DNA from: Hydractinia symbiolongicarpus
Lineage: Eukaryota; Cnidaria; Hydrozoa; Anthoathecata; Hydractiniidae
Direction: 5' to 3'
Assembly: GCF_029227915.1 (NCBI RefSeq)
Contig: NC_079885.1
Location: 496,001-560,000, forward strand
Length of the DNA stretch: 64,000 bases
Within the stretch, counting starts at the first letter, position 1. Each line of letters starts with the position of its first letter. The translations under genes and the position numbers were made by a program. The notes beneath the pieces were generated by a model. That model was not told the origin of the DNA and did no database searches. It saw only the letters and a program-made list of their open reading frames with translations. Positions 13,568 to 24,095 of the stretch are shown one piece after another.

Positions 13568-15000
13568 TTAAATTATTTTTTCACCACTAAAACGCATGAG
13601 ACTTGTAGTTTTTAAAAATGTTTTCATTTTTGATGAGACGCTGAATAAAAGAAGTTTAATCGCCGGCAAACGAAAACCTGCGATTTCCCGTAAATCAGGG
13701 GCTTGGCCCGTATAGTCGAATGTATACAAAGAAAGTACCCAGGGAGTAAACTCATTTCCCGAACGATTTTTTAAATTTTTTTTTCACCACTAAAACGCAT
13801 GAGACCTGTATTTTTCAAAAATGTTTTCATTTTTGATGAGACGCTGAATAAAAGGATTTTAATCGCCGGCACAGGAAAACCTGCGATTTCCCGTAAATCC
13901 CGTACTCGGCCCGTATAGTCAAAAGTATACAAAGAAAGTACCCAGGGAGTAAACTCATTTCCCAAACGATTTTTTAAATTATTATTTCACAACTAAAGCC
14001 CATGAGACTTGTAGTTTTTAAAAATGTTTTCATTTTTGATGGGACGCTGAATAAAAGAAGTTTAATCGCCGGCAAACGAAAATCCGCGATTTCCCGTAAA
14101 TCCCGGTCTCGGCCCGTATAGTCAAAAGTATACAAGGAAAGTACCCATTGAGTAAACTCATTTCCCTAACGAATTTTTAAATTATTTTTTCACCACTAAA
14201 ACGCATGAGTCTTGTAGTTTTCAAAAATGTTTTCATTTTTGATGAGACGCTGAATAAAAGAAGTTTAATCGCCGGCACAGGAAAACCTGCGATTTCCCGT
14301 AAATCCCGTACTCGGCCCGTATAGTCAAAAGTATACAAAGAAAGTACCCAGGGAGTAAACTCATTTCCCAAACGATTTTTTAAATTATTATTTCACCACT
14401 AAAGCCCATGAGACTTGTAGTTTTTAAAAATGTTTTCATTTTTGATGGGACGCTGAATAAAAGAAGTTTAATCGCCGGGAAACGAAAATCCGCGATTTCC
14501 CGTAAATCCCGGTCTCGGCCCGTATAGTCAAAAGTATACAAGGAAAATACCCAGTGAGTAAACTCATTTCCCTAACGAATTTTTAAATTATTTTTTCACC
14601 ACTAAAACGCATGAGTCTTGTAGTTTTCAAAAATGTTTTCATTTTTGATGAGACGCTGAATAAAAGAAGTTTAATCGCCGGCAAACGAAAACCTGCGATT
14701 TCCCGTAAATCCCGGACTCGGCCCGTATAGTCAAAAGTATACAAAGAAAGTACCCAGGGAGTAAACTCATTTCCCAAACGATTTTTTAAATTATTATTTC
14801 ACCACTAAAGCCCATGAGACTTGTAGTTTTTAAAAATGTTTTCATTTTTGATGGGACGCTGAATAAAAGAAGTTTAATCGCCGGCAAACGAAAATCCGCG
14901 ATTTCCCGTAAATCCCGGTCTCGGCCCGTATAGTCAAAAGTATACAAGGAAAGTACCAAGTGAGTAAACTCATTTCCCTAACGAATTTTTAAATTATTTT
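13568..15000 (+). repeat. Transitional array with 2-mer periodicity
   Basis: Monomers with GCATGAGTCTTG alternate with monomers carrying GATGGGACG at a 406-bp spacing (about 14,200; 14,610; 15,020). The segment joins the 24-mer superunit on its left to the 8-mer HOR on its right. It includes a monomer with a GTATTTTTCAAAAATG variant near 13,805. Confidence 0.7.
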
Positions 15001-18000
15001 TTCACCACTAAAACGCATGAGTCTTGTAGTTTTCAAAAATGTTTTCATTTTTGATGAGACGCTGAATAAAAGAAGTTTAATCGCCGGCAAACGAAAACCT
15101 GCGATTTCCCGTAAATCCCGGACTCGGCCCGTATAGTCAAAAGTATACAAAGAGAGTACCCAGGGTGTAAACTCATTTCCCGAACGATTTTTTAAATTAT
15201 TTTTTCACCACTAAAACGCATGAGACTTGTAGTTTTCAAAAATGTTTTCATTTTTGATGAGACGCTGAATAAAAGAAGTTTAATCGCCGGCAAACGAAAA
15301 CCTGCGATTTCCCGTAAATCCTGGACTCAGCCCGTATAGTAAAAAGTATACAAAGAAAGTACCCAGGGAGTAAACTCCTTTCCCAAACGATTTTTTAAAT
15401 TATTATTTCACCACTAAAACGCATGAGACTTGTAGTTTTCAAAAAAGTTTTCATTTTTGATGAGACGCTTGATGAAAGAGGTTTAATCGCTGGCAAACAA
15501 ATCCCGCGTTTTCCCGTAAATCAGGGGCTTGGCCCGTATAGTCGAATGCATACAAAGAAAGTACCCAGGGAGTAAACTCATTTCCCGAACGATTTTTTAA
15601 ATTTTTTTTTCACCACTAAAACGCATGAGACCTGTAGTTTTCAAAAATGTTTTCATTTTTGATGAGCCGCTGCATAAAAGAATTTTAATCGCCGGCACAG
15701 GAAAACCTGCGATTTCCCGTAAATCCCGTACTCGGCCCGTATAGTCAAAAGTATACAAAGAAAGTACCCAGGGAGTTAACTCATTTCCCAAACGATTTTT
15801 TAAATTATTATTTCACCACTAAAGCCCATGAGACTTGTAGTTTTTAAAAATGTTTTCATTTTTGATGGGACGCTGAATAAAAGAAGTTTAATCGCCGGCA
15901 AACGAAAATCCGCGATTTCCCGTAAATCCCGGTCTCGGCCCGTATAGTCAAAAGTATACAAGGAAAGTACCCAGTGAGTAAACTCATTTCCCTAACGAAT
16001 TTTTAAATTATTTTTTCACCACTAAAACGCATGAGACTTGTAGTTTTCAAAAATGTTTTCATTTTTGATGAGACGCTGAGTAAAAGAAGTTTAATCGCCT
16101 GCAAACGAAAACCTGCGATTTCCCGTAAATCCCGGACTCGGCCCGTATAGTCAAAAGTAAACAAAGAAAATACCCAGGGTGTAAACTCATTTCTCGAACG
16201 ATTTTTTAAATTATTTTTTCACCACTAAAACGCATGAGACTTGTAGTTTTCAAAAATCTTTTCATTTTTGATGAGACGCTGAATAAAAGAAGTTTAATCG
16301 CCGGCAAACGAAAACCTGCGATTTCCCGTAAATCCCGGACTCGGCCCGTACAGTCAAAAGTATACAAAGAATGTACCCAGGGAGTAAACTCATTTCCCAA
16401 ACGATTTTTTAAATTTATATTTTACCACTAAAGCCCATGAGACTTGTAGTTTTTAAAAATGTTTTCATTTTTCATGAGACGCTGAATAGAAGAAGTTTAA
16501 TCGCCGGCAAACGAAAATCCGCGATTTCCCGTAAATCCCGGTCTCGGCCCGTATAGTCAAAAGTATACAAGGAAAGTACCAAGTGAGTAAACTCATTTCC
16601 CTAACGAATTTTTAAATTATTTTTTCACCACTAAAACGCATGAGTCTTGTAGTTTTCAAAAATGTTTTCATTTTTGATGAGACGCTGAATAAAAGAAGTT
16701 TAATCGCCGGCAAACGAAAACCTGCGATTTCCCGTAAATCCCGGACTCGGCCCGTATAGTCAAAAGTATACAAAGAGAGTACCCAGGGTGTAAACTCATT
16801 TCCCGAACGATTTTTTAAATTATTTTTTCACCACTAAAACGCATGAGACTTGTAGTTTTCAAAAATGTTTTCATTTTTGATGAGACGCTGAATAAAAGAA
16901 GTTTAATCGCCGGCAAACGAAAACCTGCGATTTCCCGTAAATCCTGGACTCGGCCCGTATAGTCAAAAGTATACAAAGAAAGTACCCAGGGAGTAAACTC
17001 CTTTCCCAAACGATTTTTTAAATTATTATTTCACCACTAAAACGCATGAGACTTGTAGTTTTCAAAAAAGTTTTCATTTTTGATGAGACGCTTGATGAAA
17101 GAGGTTTAATCGCCGGCAAACAAATCCCGCGTTTTCCCGTAAATCAGGGGCTTGGCCCGTATAGTCGAATGTATACAAAGAAAGTACCCAGGGAGTAAAC
17201 TCATTTCCCGAACGATTTTTTAAATTTTTTTTTCACCACTAAAACGCATGAGACCTGTAGTTTTCAAAAATGTTTTCATTTTTGATGAGACGCTGCATAA
17301 AAGAATTTTAATCGCCGGCACAGGAAAACCTGCGATTTCCCGTAAATCCCGTACTCGGCCCGTATAGTCCAAAGTATACAAAGAAAGTACCCAGGGAGTA
17401 AACTCATTTCCCAAACGATTTTTTAAATTATTATTTCACCACTAAAGCCCATGAGACTTGTAGTTTTTAAAAATGTTTTCATTTTTGATGGGACGCTGAA
17501 TAAAAGAAGTTTAATCGCCGGCAAACGAAAATCCGCGATTTCCCGTAAATCCCGGTCTCGGCCCGTATAGTCAAAAGTATACAAGGAAAGTACCCAGTGA
17601 GTAAACTCATTTCCCTAACGAATTTTTAAATTATTTTTTCACCACTAAAACGCATGAGACTTGTAGTTTTCAAAAATGTTTTCATTTTTGATGAGACGCT
17701 GAGTAAAAGAAGTTTAATCGCCTGCAAACGAAAACCTGCGATTTCCCGTAAATCCCGGACTCGGCCCGTATAGTCAAAAGTAAACAAAGAAAATACCCAG
17801 GGTGTAAACTCATTTCTCGAACGATTTTTTAAATTATTTTTTCACCACTAAAACGCATGAGACTTGTAGTTTTCAAAAATCTTTTCATTTTTGATGAGAC
17901 GCTGAATAAAAGAAGTTTAATCGCCGGCAAACGAAAACCTGCGATTTCCCGTAAATCCCGGACTCGGCCCGTATAGTCAAAAGTATACAAAGAATGTACC

Positions 18001-18246
18001 CAGGGAGTAAACTCATTTCCCAAACGATTTTTTAAATTTATATTTTACCACTAAAGCCCATGAGACTTGTAGTTTTTAAAAATGTTTTCATTTTTCATGA
18101 GACGCTGAATAAAAGAAGTTTAATCGCCGGCAAACGAAAACCCGCGATTTCCCGTAAATCCCGGTCTCGGCCCGTATAGTCAAAAGTGTACAAGGAAAGT
18201 ACCCAGTGAGTAAACTCATTTCCCTAACGAATTTTTAAATTATTTT
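15001..18246 (+). repeat. 8-mer HOR (1,623 bp), two copies
   Basis: Copy 1 at about 15001-16623 and copy 2 at about 16624-18246. Matching landmarks 1,623 bp apart include 15597/17220 and 16206/17829. Both copies contain a type B monomer with a GTTTTCAAAAAAGTTTTC change, a monomer with AAATCTTTTCATTTTTG, and one with TTCATTTTTCATGAGACG. Confidence 0.85.
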
Positions 18247-19108
18247 TTCACCACTAAAACGCATAAGACTTGTAGTTTTCAAAAATGTTTTCATTTTTGA
18301 TGAGACGCAGAATAAAAGAAGTTTAATCGCCGGCAAAAGAAAACCTGCGATTTCCCGTAAATCCCGGACTCGGCCCGTATAGTCAAAAGTATACAAAGAA
18401 AGTACCCAGGGTGTAAATTCATTTCCCGAACGCTTTTTAAATTATTTTTTCACCACTAAAGCGCATGAGACTTGTAGTTTTCAAAAATTTTTTCATTTTT
18501 GATAAGACGCTGAATAAAAGAAGTTTAATCGCCGGCAAACGAAAACCTGCGATTTCCCGTAAATCCCGGACTCGGCCCGTATAGTCAAAAGTATACAAAG
18601 AAAGTACCCAGGGTGTAAACTCATTTCCCGAACGATTTTTTAAATTATTTTTTCACCACTAAAGCCCATGAGACTTGTAGTTTTTAAAAATGTTTTCATT
18701 TTTGATGAGACGCAGAATAAAAGAAGTTTAACCGGCGGCAAACGAAAACCCGCGATTTCCCGTAAATCCCGGGCTTGGCCCGTATAGTCGAATGTATACA
18801 AAGAAAGTACCCAGTGAGTAAACTCATTTTCAAAACGATTTTTTAAATTATCTTTTCACCACTAAAACTCTTGACACTTGTAGTTTTCAAAAATGTTTTC
18901 ATTTTTGATGAGACGCTGAAAAAAAGAAGTTTAATCGCCGGCAAACGAAAACCCGCCATTTCCCGTAAACCCCGGACTCGGCCCGCATAGTCAAAAGTAT
19001 ACAAAGAAAAAACCCAGGGAGTAAACTCATTTCCCGAACGATTTTTTAAATTACTTTTTCACCACTAAAACGCATGAGACTTGTAGTTTTCAAAAATGTT
19101 TTCATTTT
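18115..19108 (+). repeat. Partial 15-mer HOR unit cut by the transposon
   Basis: This segment is near-identical to about 28571-29564. Shared rare features are AAAGTGTACAAGG, GCATAAGACTTG, CGCAGAATAAAAG, AACCGGCGGCAAACG, ACTCTTGACACTTG and CCCGCATAGTC. Together with 26725 onward it forms one HOR unit into which the transposon was inserted. Only one substitution (AAATTC/AAACTC near 18,418) was noticed by eye. Confidence 0.88.
19107..19108. repeat. Target-site duplication, left copy (TT)
   Basis: Four T remain on the left and three on the right of the transposon, against five T at the equivalent intact position in the sister unit (29561-29565). The difference is a 2-bp duplication, TT. The right copy is 26725-26726. 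Confidence 0.82.
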
Positions 19109-19126
19109 CTCGGCGACGTTAAGGCG
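19109..19126 (+). repeat. Left terminal inverted repeat (18 bp)
   Basis: CTCGGCGACGTTAAGGCG, an exact reverse complement of 26707-26724. Similarity fades after 18 bp, apart from a short TCTG shared a few bases further in. Confidence 0.95.
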
Positions 19127-19133
19127 CATTCTG

Positions 19134-19184
19134 AATGCCGCGGCATTTTTAACTCGCCTGCTACAATTTTACACTATGGCGAGT
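19134..19184. other. Left subterminal palindrome and inverted repeat
   Basis: A perfect 14-bp palindrome, AATGCCGCGGCATT, occupies 19134-19147. It is followed by ACTCGCC (19152-19158) and its complement GGCGAGT (19178-19184) around a 19-nt spacer. Both lie within 80 bp of the left end and have no counterpart at the right end. They could be transposase-binding sites or part of a short hairpin; this is inference. Confidence 0.6.
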
Positions 19185-19822
19185 AATGTTGTTACGCGCT
19201 ATCTGGTCCGCGTTTTTCAACTAAAATAGTCATATTGCGCGGCCTCGTGGCATTTTTGAATTTGATATAAAGCTTTGCCCTGACAGTCATCATTGTTGAT
19301 TGTTGGTTCACATTTAAAGATTTAAAGAGGGGAAAAGAGTTATACAAACAAATAAATGGTAAGTCAGTTCTTTATTAATATTATTGATAAATAAACTTTT
19401 GGAATATTACAGTTTTATTGAGTATATAGCTACCTAGCTAGCAAAATGATTTTTATTTGCTGATATTGGCTTTTTCTCATTGTGAAGATTTTTGTTCTAA
19501 GAGAGCATTCTAAGACTGGTATTTTAATGTCTTGATTATCCCCTAGAATGAATTATCCAGGAAGATGTGGATTTAAGGTAAAAATTCAATGGATAGTAGC
19601 TAGCTAGCTAGCTATTATATAAGAAATGTAAAATGGGCCATTTTGTGTAAGCTGTTGACCAGCCTATTCAAAATATTATTTTGAGTCTCTAGCTATATCT
19701 ATTAATGCTAAAAAAATTATTTCAACCTTTACGCCACTTTTCTCTTTTAAGTGGACAGGTAAACAAATTATAACTATAATAATATATATTTTATTTTTTT
19801 GTTTGCAGACAAAAGTTAAATA
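19185..19822. other. AT-rich non-coding left region
   Basis: No supportable gene. It holds a short (TAGC)n microsatellite at 19597-19614, a related TAGCTACCTAGCTAGC stretch near 19428-19443, and A/T runs. It lies downstream of the 3' end of the minus-strand gene. Confidence 0.6.
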
Positions 19823-20296
19823 TATTCTTGCGGTCGGAACGTTCTCCTTCGTTGCTCTCCGATGGGGTACAAAGTGGGCTTTTCACAGTCAAACCTTCAC
19901 AATAGAAATCTTAAGTAAACAGAATTTACAAGCAAAACGGCGTTAAAATGTCACGAAATGGCAAAAATTAAGCAGTATCTAAAACATCTATATTATAATA
20001 CCCGTATACGTCTGTCTGTCGCGCAAAATGGTACCGCAAGTAGCGACACGCGTGCAATGCTGTATAAAAAGGACGAGCGAACCCGTGGATTTTTCCAACG
20101 GCCACCGACTAGTATTAAAGATTTGACTAAAAAAAAAGAATTCTTCGAAAAATCCAGTATTGTATTTATAAAGGTTTCGCTACAAAAACATTACGATTAC
20201 GGCATTTGTACACCATTTCATAATGGCTGCTTAATGTGAATACTGGCCCATGATTGGTTCAACCAGTATTATGACGCGAATCCGACCGCAAGAATA
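19823..20296. mobile_element. Nested MITE-like element, 474 bp
   Basis: TATTCTTGCGGTCGGA (19823-19838) and its exact complement (20281-20296) bracket 474 bp of less AT-rich sequence. If the ends are TTCTTGCGG..., the flanks are TA on both sides, as expected for a Tc1/mariner-type non-autonomous element; with a single copy this cannot be told from TA lying inside the repeat. The interior has a further inverted pair AATACTGG (20239-20246) and CCAGTATT (20263-20270). A 93-codon plus-strand open frame (19958-20239, ATG start) lies inside. It has no domain I recognise and is probably chance. It could instead be a duplicated regulatory segment. Confidence 0.5.
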
Positions 20297-20496
20297 GAAA
20301 GGTGTGACTTTTTACTGCCTGTCAATTATTCAAATTTTTCCTGTATGTAACTGCGCTACATTTTGTTCAAAACGTCTCTCCACTGTAAATTAAAGATTAT
20401 ATGCTCATATATATAATATAATATAATTTGCAACAACGCAACAATTCTTAAAAAAAAATTTCTACTGGGCAAAAATTGACTCTGTTATGATTTGTT
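20297..20496. other. 3' flank of the transposon gene
   Basis: AT-rich, with ATATATATAATATAATATAA near 20407-20426 and an A run near 20450. No AATAAA is present on the minus strand between 20496 and 20201, so the end of the transcript cannot be placed. Confidence 0.5.
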
Positions 20497-21129
20497 TTAT
20501 AAATCAAGTTCCTTTTTTAAGGCAGCACAATATTTTAATAATGTTAAAATATTTTTGTATTTTGCCAACTCATTCTCACTTTTTGGGATCATTGACAATG
20601 CTGTGCTGTTTGTGCCAATGCAGCTCAACTCCAAGTTCTTTAATTTCTTTTTTATATTTTCCTCTGCCAATTTTAACTTCACCTCAACTTCTGCTATAAT
20701 TTGCAGGTATTTTTCTTTTGCTAATTGACATGGATTAGCCTTCATTTCCTTTCTGGTTTTATTGTACTGGTATATTAGTGGAATGTCCCCAATAACAGCT
20801 TTCATCATGAGAGAAGTTCTTGACAGCTCAGAAGTGGATGATGAGGTGGGACATAGAGGTGGTTGGAATTTAAAACCTGTAATGTTTTCTTGTTTTTTTT
20901 GTGTTTCAGGTGATGAGATATTGGTAGCATTCTTATAAATTGGTGATAATTGATGCAGGGGAGTATTTAAATTGGTTGCAGAAACAGCATGTGGTGTTGA
21001 AGCAACTTGTGGCGGAAATAAGGAGGTTGGTGTTAAGTTGTTTTCAGTGCTAGTAGTGGTAGTATTGTGTTTGTTAGCTTTTGGAGTTGTGATTGATTTT
21101 TGCTTCCTTGTTATTAAACGAAGCCTCAA
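20497..21129 (-). pseudogene. Possible C-terminal part of the transposon protein, out of frame
   Basis: Open frame of 210 codons on the minus strand, overlapping the last 56 nt of the main gene in the +1 frame. It opens at a TTG, and its first ATG is codon 108, so it is unlikely to be a free-standing gene. Residues 10-105 are rich in Thr, Ser, Pro and Asn (linker-like). Residues 137-167 and 184-209 are Lys/Glu/Leu-rich and look like coiled coils. The open length argues that it is or was coding. It could join the main frame by a one-base slip in the A5 tract at 21097-21101 (minus strand), or by an intron I could not place. A separate protein missing its first exon is the other option. No family recognised. 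Confidence 0.5.
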
Positions 21130-23990
21130 TTATTTCTAATAAAGTCTTCTTCTTTGCACCTACATGATGTGGAAGCTCACAGTAGATATTTTTAATGTAG
21201 TTTGACACATCATGCAAAGGTTCATTATTTAATATCTCGTATCCCTCAAGGTTGAGCTCACTCAAAGATCTATGGGACTTCCCAAACATGAGGGCTGGCA
21301 ACCTTTGAATTCCATGCATTTCCTCTTGAAGCAAGTTGTTTAACTCCTTTGTAGGGAGATCACAGGAGAACTTTATTTTTCGTTGATGAAGTTCATTTAT
21401 CAGCTCATGCTTCTTCAATCCATTGTGTAACTTTACTGCTCCACTTTTAAGTTTATTACATGATTCGACAGAAGATAAAGCATGACTGACCCGATCTTGC
21501 AAGGACAGATGTTGTTGTTTAAAAGTATGTACAAGACTGCTAACACAATCAGCGTGTACAGAGCATGAATGGCAAAAAAAATTGCCACCTTTTTGCTGCC
21601 CAGCTTCAAATGCCGCTGCGGGACTGTCACCCTTGAAAAATCTCATTACATCAGTTATACCATGTCCAACACTTTTCCTCATTTCTATGATATCTTTGCA
21701 GCGTTCATTTGAATATAAAAGCTGCTGGTCAGTTGCAGGACATCTGGCCAAAATGTAAAACTCCGGCTTTTCAATCACAGCTTGCACATTTATTTTTGTT
21801 TTAGTATTTTTCATATACTCGTCATCTGTGAGAAATAACGCAGGGTCGTACATACATGCAACAAGCATGAGGACATGGCTGTGGCTAGCTATAGATGACC
21901 CATCATGCCAAAACATCAAATGACGCCTCCTTTCAAAACACTTCAAGGTATGTACATACTCTTCTGAAGGCATTTGTTCACTGAACTCGTTAATTCTTTT
22001 TAAGTTAAGAATCAATTCTTCTTGTGTCATGTTTTCATAATCCTTATCAGATCTTAGTCGCATAAATGGCAAATGCTTTTCCAACATGTTTTTTCTTATT
22101 TCTGTTAAAGGCATTTTCCGTCCACTAACCTCAACAGTTTCATGTATTATCTTGTCTTCTTTTAAAATTGCTTTGGTGAATGACTGTGGCACAATCAGAT
22201 CTCCAAGTGAGTATTCCCCTGTGGTTATTTTATCTTTTAGTTTTTCATTAACTTCTTTGTTTGTTGTTTCCACGGGAAAGGACATGTTCTTAAAGTTAGG
22301 GATGTCCAGTCTAAAAAAATTGTGTCACTTTTAAATAAATTGTTGCTGTGCAAACCTGCTAGATTAAAAAAAAGACTACACAAGAACTAGAATTATTGAT
22401 TTTAGCAGTTTCTAAAAATGTGTGATTCCGATGTATAATAATACTAACTTCCGTTTTTTTCTTCTCACTTTAGTAAATTCAGTGCTAAGTTGGTTTGCTG
22501 TTACACAGTTTCGAAACCTGGTCAAATTGCATCCATTGTTAATTAGCAGTTTTTTTAAAACTTGCCCACAGTTTTGTGGTTGAATACCTGAATATAGATA
22601 CTAAATTGGTAAGTTAACTTGCTACATGATAAAAAGATCTTACAAGCATGACGTTCAAAAACGTGGAGTTACAAACCACAAATTTTCATGTCTGCTATCG
22701 AAACCAATTTATTGAAAAGGAAATAGATAACCACGTTTTTGTATAAGAACATCAAGTTTTATAAAATAATTAAAAATCGAAGGGAGACTGACCATTACTA
22801 TTAACTAATTTATGTCGTCTTGCTAAATCGCTAAAATTAATCTGATGTCCTTCTGGATAATTGTTGATTTCTTCCAAACATTCGCTTTTGCTCCACTCGA
22901 AGTTTTCCAGCTGTCCGGTGTGGCTATGAGGTCTTTTAAGGCCCTTGAAAATTAAATAAATTTATTGATATTGGTATTATCATTACCTGAACAATATCAT
23001 TCCGACAATTGAAACAGCATTCTTTACCTGTGTAATTTTTGCGACATTGTCATTTGTCCGTTTTACAGCATCGATTTTGCTTTCAAAGCTTAAATGCAAC
23101 CGCAGTTTATCTCTGTTTCGTAACGAGATAGGTACTCCATAAGCACTAAAGAACAAGCAAAAAACAAACTTTTTAATGTTGCTTAATTTATATTTTAGAT
23201 TAAGTATGCCGACTGTTATGTACTTATTGATTTTGGTCTAAATTAACAACAAACTTCATACCGTTCAACAGATGTTTCCGCCCACTGATGCTCAATATCT
23301 TTTTTCGCTGTGCGCAAAAGACATCGTTTATCGCTCTCCTTTTTCTCCAGCAACATTGTTTCAAACTGGGATGTAAACGAACTCTCGAATCTTGATGCAA
23401 ATTCGTCATTAAGTCCGTTTACAGCTTCTGTCATTCGATTCTACGCGTAAAGCAAATAATTCACATATATTTATTTAAATACTTTGTAAATTTGTATAGA
23501 TTATATATAATTATATAAAATATAACAGCCAAACCTTCATTTCCTTTTCCCTGAATAAGCCACTCCTCTCTGCTTTTATTTTAAACGAGTTTTTTTTCGC
23601 GGGAAATAACGCCAAAAACTGTTTAAAACTTTCTTGACAACCAAGACAGTTCTGAAGGCTGTGTGTCTTTCTCTTCTCCACTGATAAATTAAGCCAAGCT
23701 TTAAGCGAGAAGCATTCTAGCAACTTATTTCTTAAAGCAGTATGACGTTTCGCTAACCCTCGTACATTTTCAACGATTTTAGGGAAGTTGCGTGTAAAAG
23801 TGTTGTAGTCCACTCCGGTCACCAATTCACTATATTTTTCTTTTAGTTCGTTGAACTTGTGTTTGAATACACGTCCGTTATATACCTTTTTGTTTTCATT
23901 ATCTTGTTTTTTTAAAGGCGTGTCTTTTGTCAAAATAACATACGCTCCGATTTTAACAAAGCCACAGCAGAGCGGATCAACGACAGACAT
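21074..23990 (-). CDS. Six-exon transposon protein, putative transposase (736 aa)
   Basis: Assembled by eye on the minus strand. Exons are 23990-23535, 23440-23262, 23145-23028, 22943-22793, 22587-22518 and 22310-21074. All introns are GT-AG (94, 116, 84, 205, 207 nt), the phases agree, and the total is 2,211 nt including the stop. The start is the ATG at 23990, after an in-frame GTG. Residues 115-118 form CLGC. Residues 252-332 look like a helix-turn-helix module (W268, INFSDLARRHKL at 286-297, NCGQVLKKLL at 307-316). Residues 459-490 hold WHD, HSH (468-470), YDPA (479-482) and DDEY. GDSPA leads to GQQKGG and C571/C574 (CHSC), then C580. Residues 621-659 resemble a SAP helix pair. EPLHD is at 689-693. 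I remember this WHD/YDPA/GQQKGG layout from uncharacterised proteins of cnidarians and other invertebrates, where more sequence follows EPLHD. Here the frame ends 43 residues later, so it is probably truncated. A transposase role is inferred from the terminal repeats. Confidence 0.78.
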
Positions 23991-24034
23991 TTTATAGTGA
24001 ACGCCACCAAAACGCTTGTGCACCGCCGTGTTTA

Positions 24035-24092
24035 TTTTCCCGCCTAAATTATTTATTTTTTGCCGCCCCTGATATTACTGAAACCTTATTGG
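24035..24092 (-). promoter_or_regulatory. Promoter-like cluster upstream of the transposon gene
   Basis: Reading toward the gene on the minus strand: CCAAT (24092-24088), a GC box AGGGGCGG (24070-24063), then GGCGGGAAAA (24044-24035), an E2F-type site, 45 bp before the ATG. No convincing TATA box is seen. The spacing fits a compact promoter for the minus-strand gene. An E2F-like site would suggest activity in cycling cells, but this rests on motif matches only. Confidence 0.45.
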
Positions 24093-24095
24093 GTG

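Larger units (their letters stand above)
1..19108 (+). repeat. 203-bp satellite array, left block
   Basis: About 94 head-to-tail monomers, all in one orientation. Length varies from 202 to 204 bp, mostly through the T run just before the TCACCACTAAA start. Two monomer types are visible. Type A carries GCTGAATAAAAGAAG and TATAGTCAAAAGTATAC. Type B carries GCTTAATGAAAGAGG and TATAGTCGAATGTATAC, with a more GC-rich CCGGGGCTTGG segment. Type B is common from about 800 to 13,700, then occurs singly (about 15,420 and 17,040). The block ends abruptly inside a monomer at the transposon. A centromeric or heterochromatic location is plausible but is not shown by the sequence. Confidence 0.98.

Noticed and set aside
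19958-20239. 93-codon plus-strand open frame
   Set aside because: It lies inside the nested inverted-repeat element, has no recognisable domain, and has no splice or promoter context.
20487-20728. Plus-strand open frames of 70-82 codons opposite the transposon gene (20487, 20492, 22086)
   Set aside because: They are shadows of the minus-strand coding sequence. Their hydrophobic look comes from complementing Lys/Glu-rich codons.
22987-23028. Longer exon 3 ending at a second CAG/GTAATG donor near 22986
   Set aside because: It would put the next exon out of frame and break the HTH-like module; the donor after 23028 keeps the frame.
23987-24023. GTG start giving 11 extra residues on exon 1
   Set aside because: This is a eukaryotic gene; the first in-frame ATG, at 23990, is the better start.
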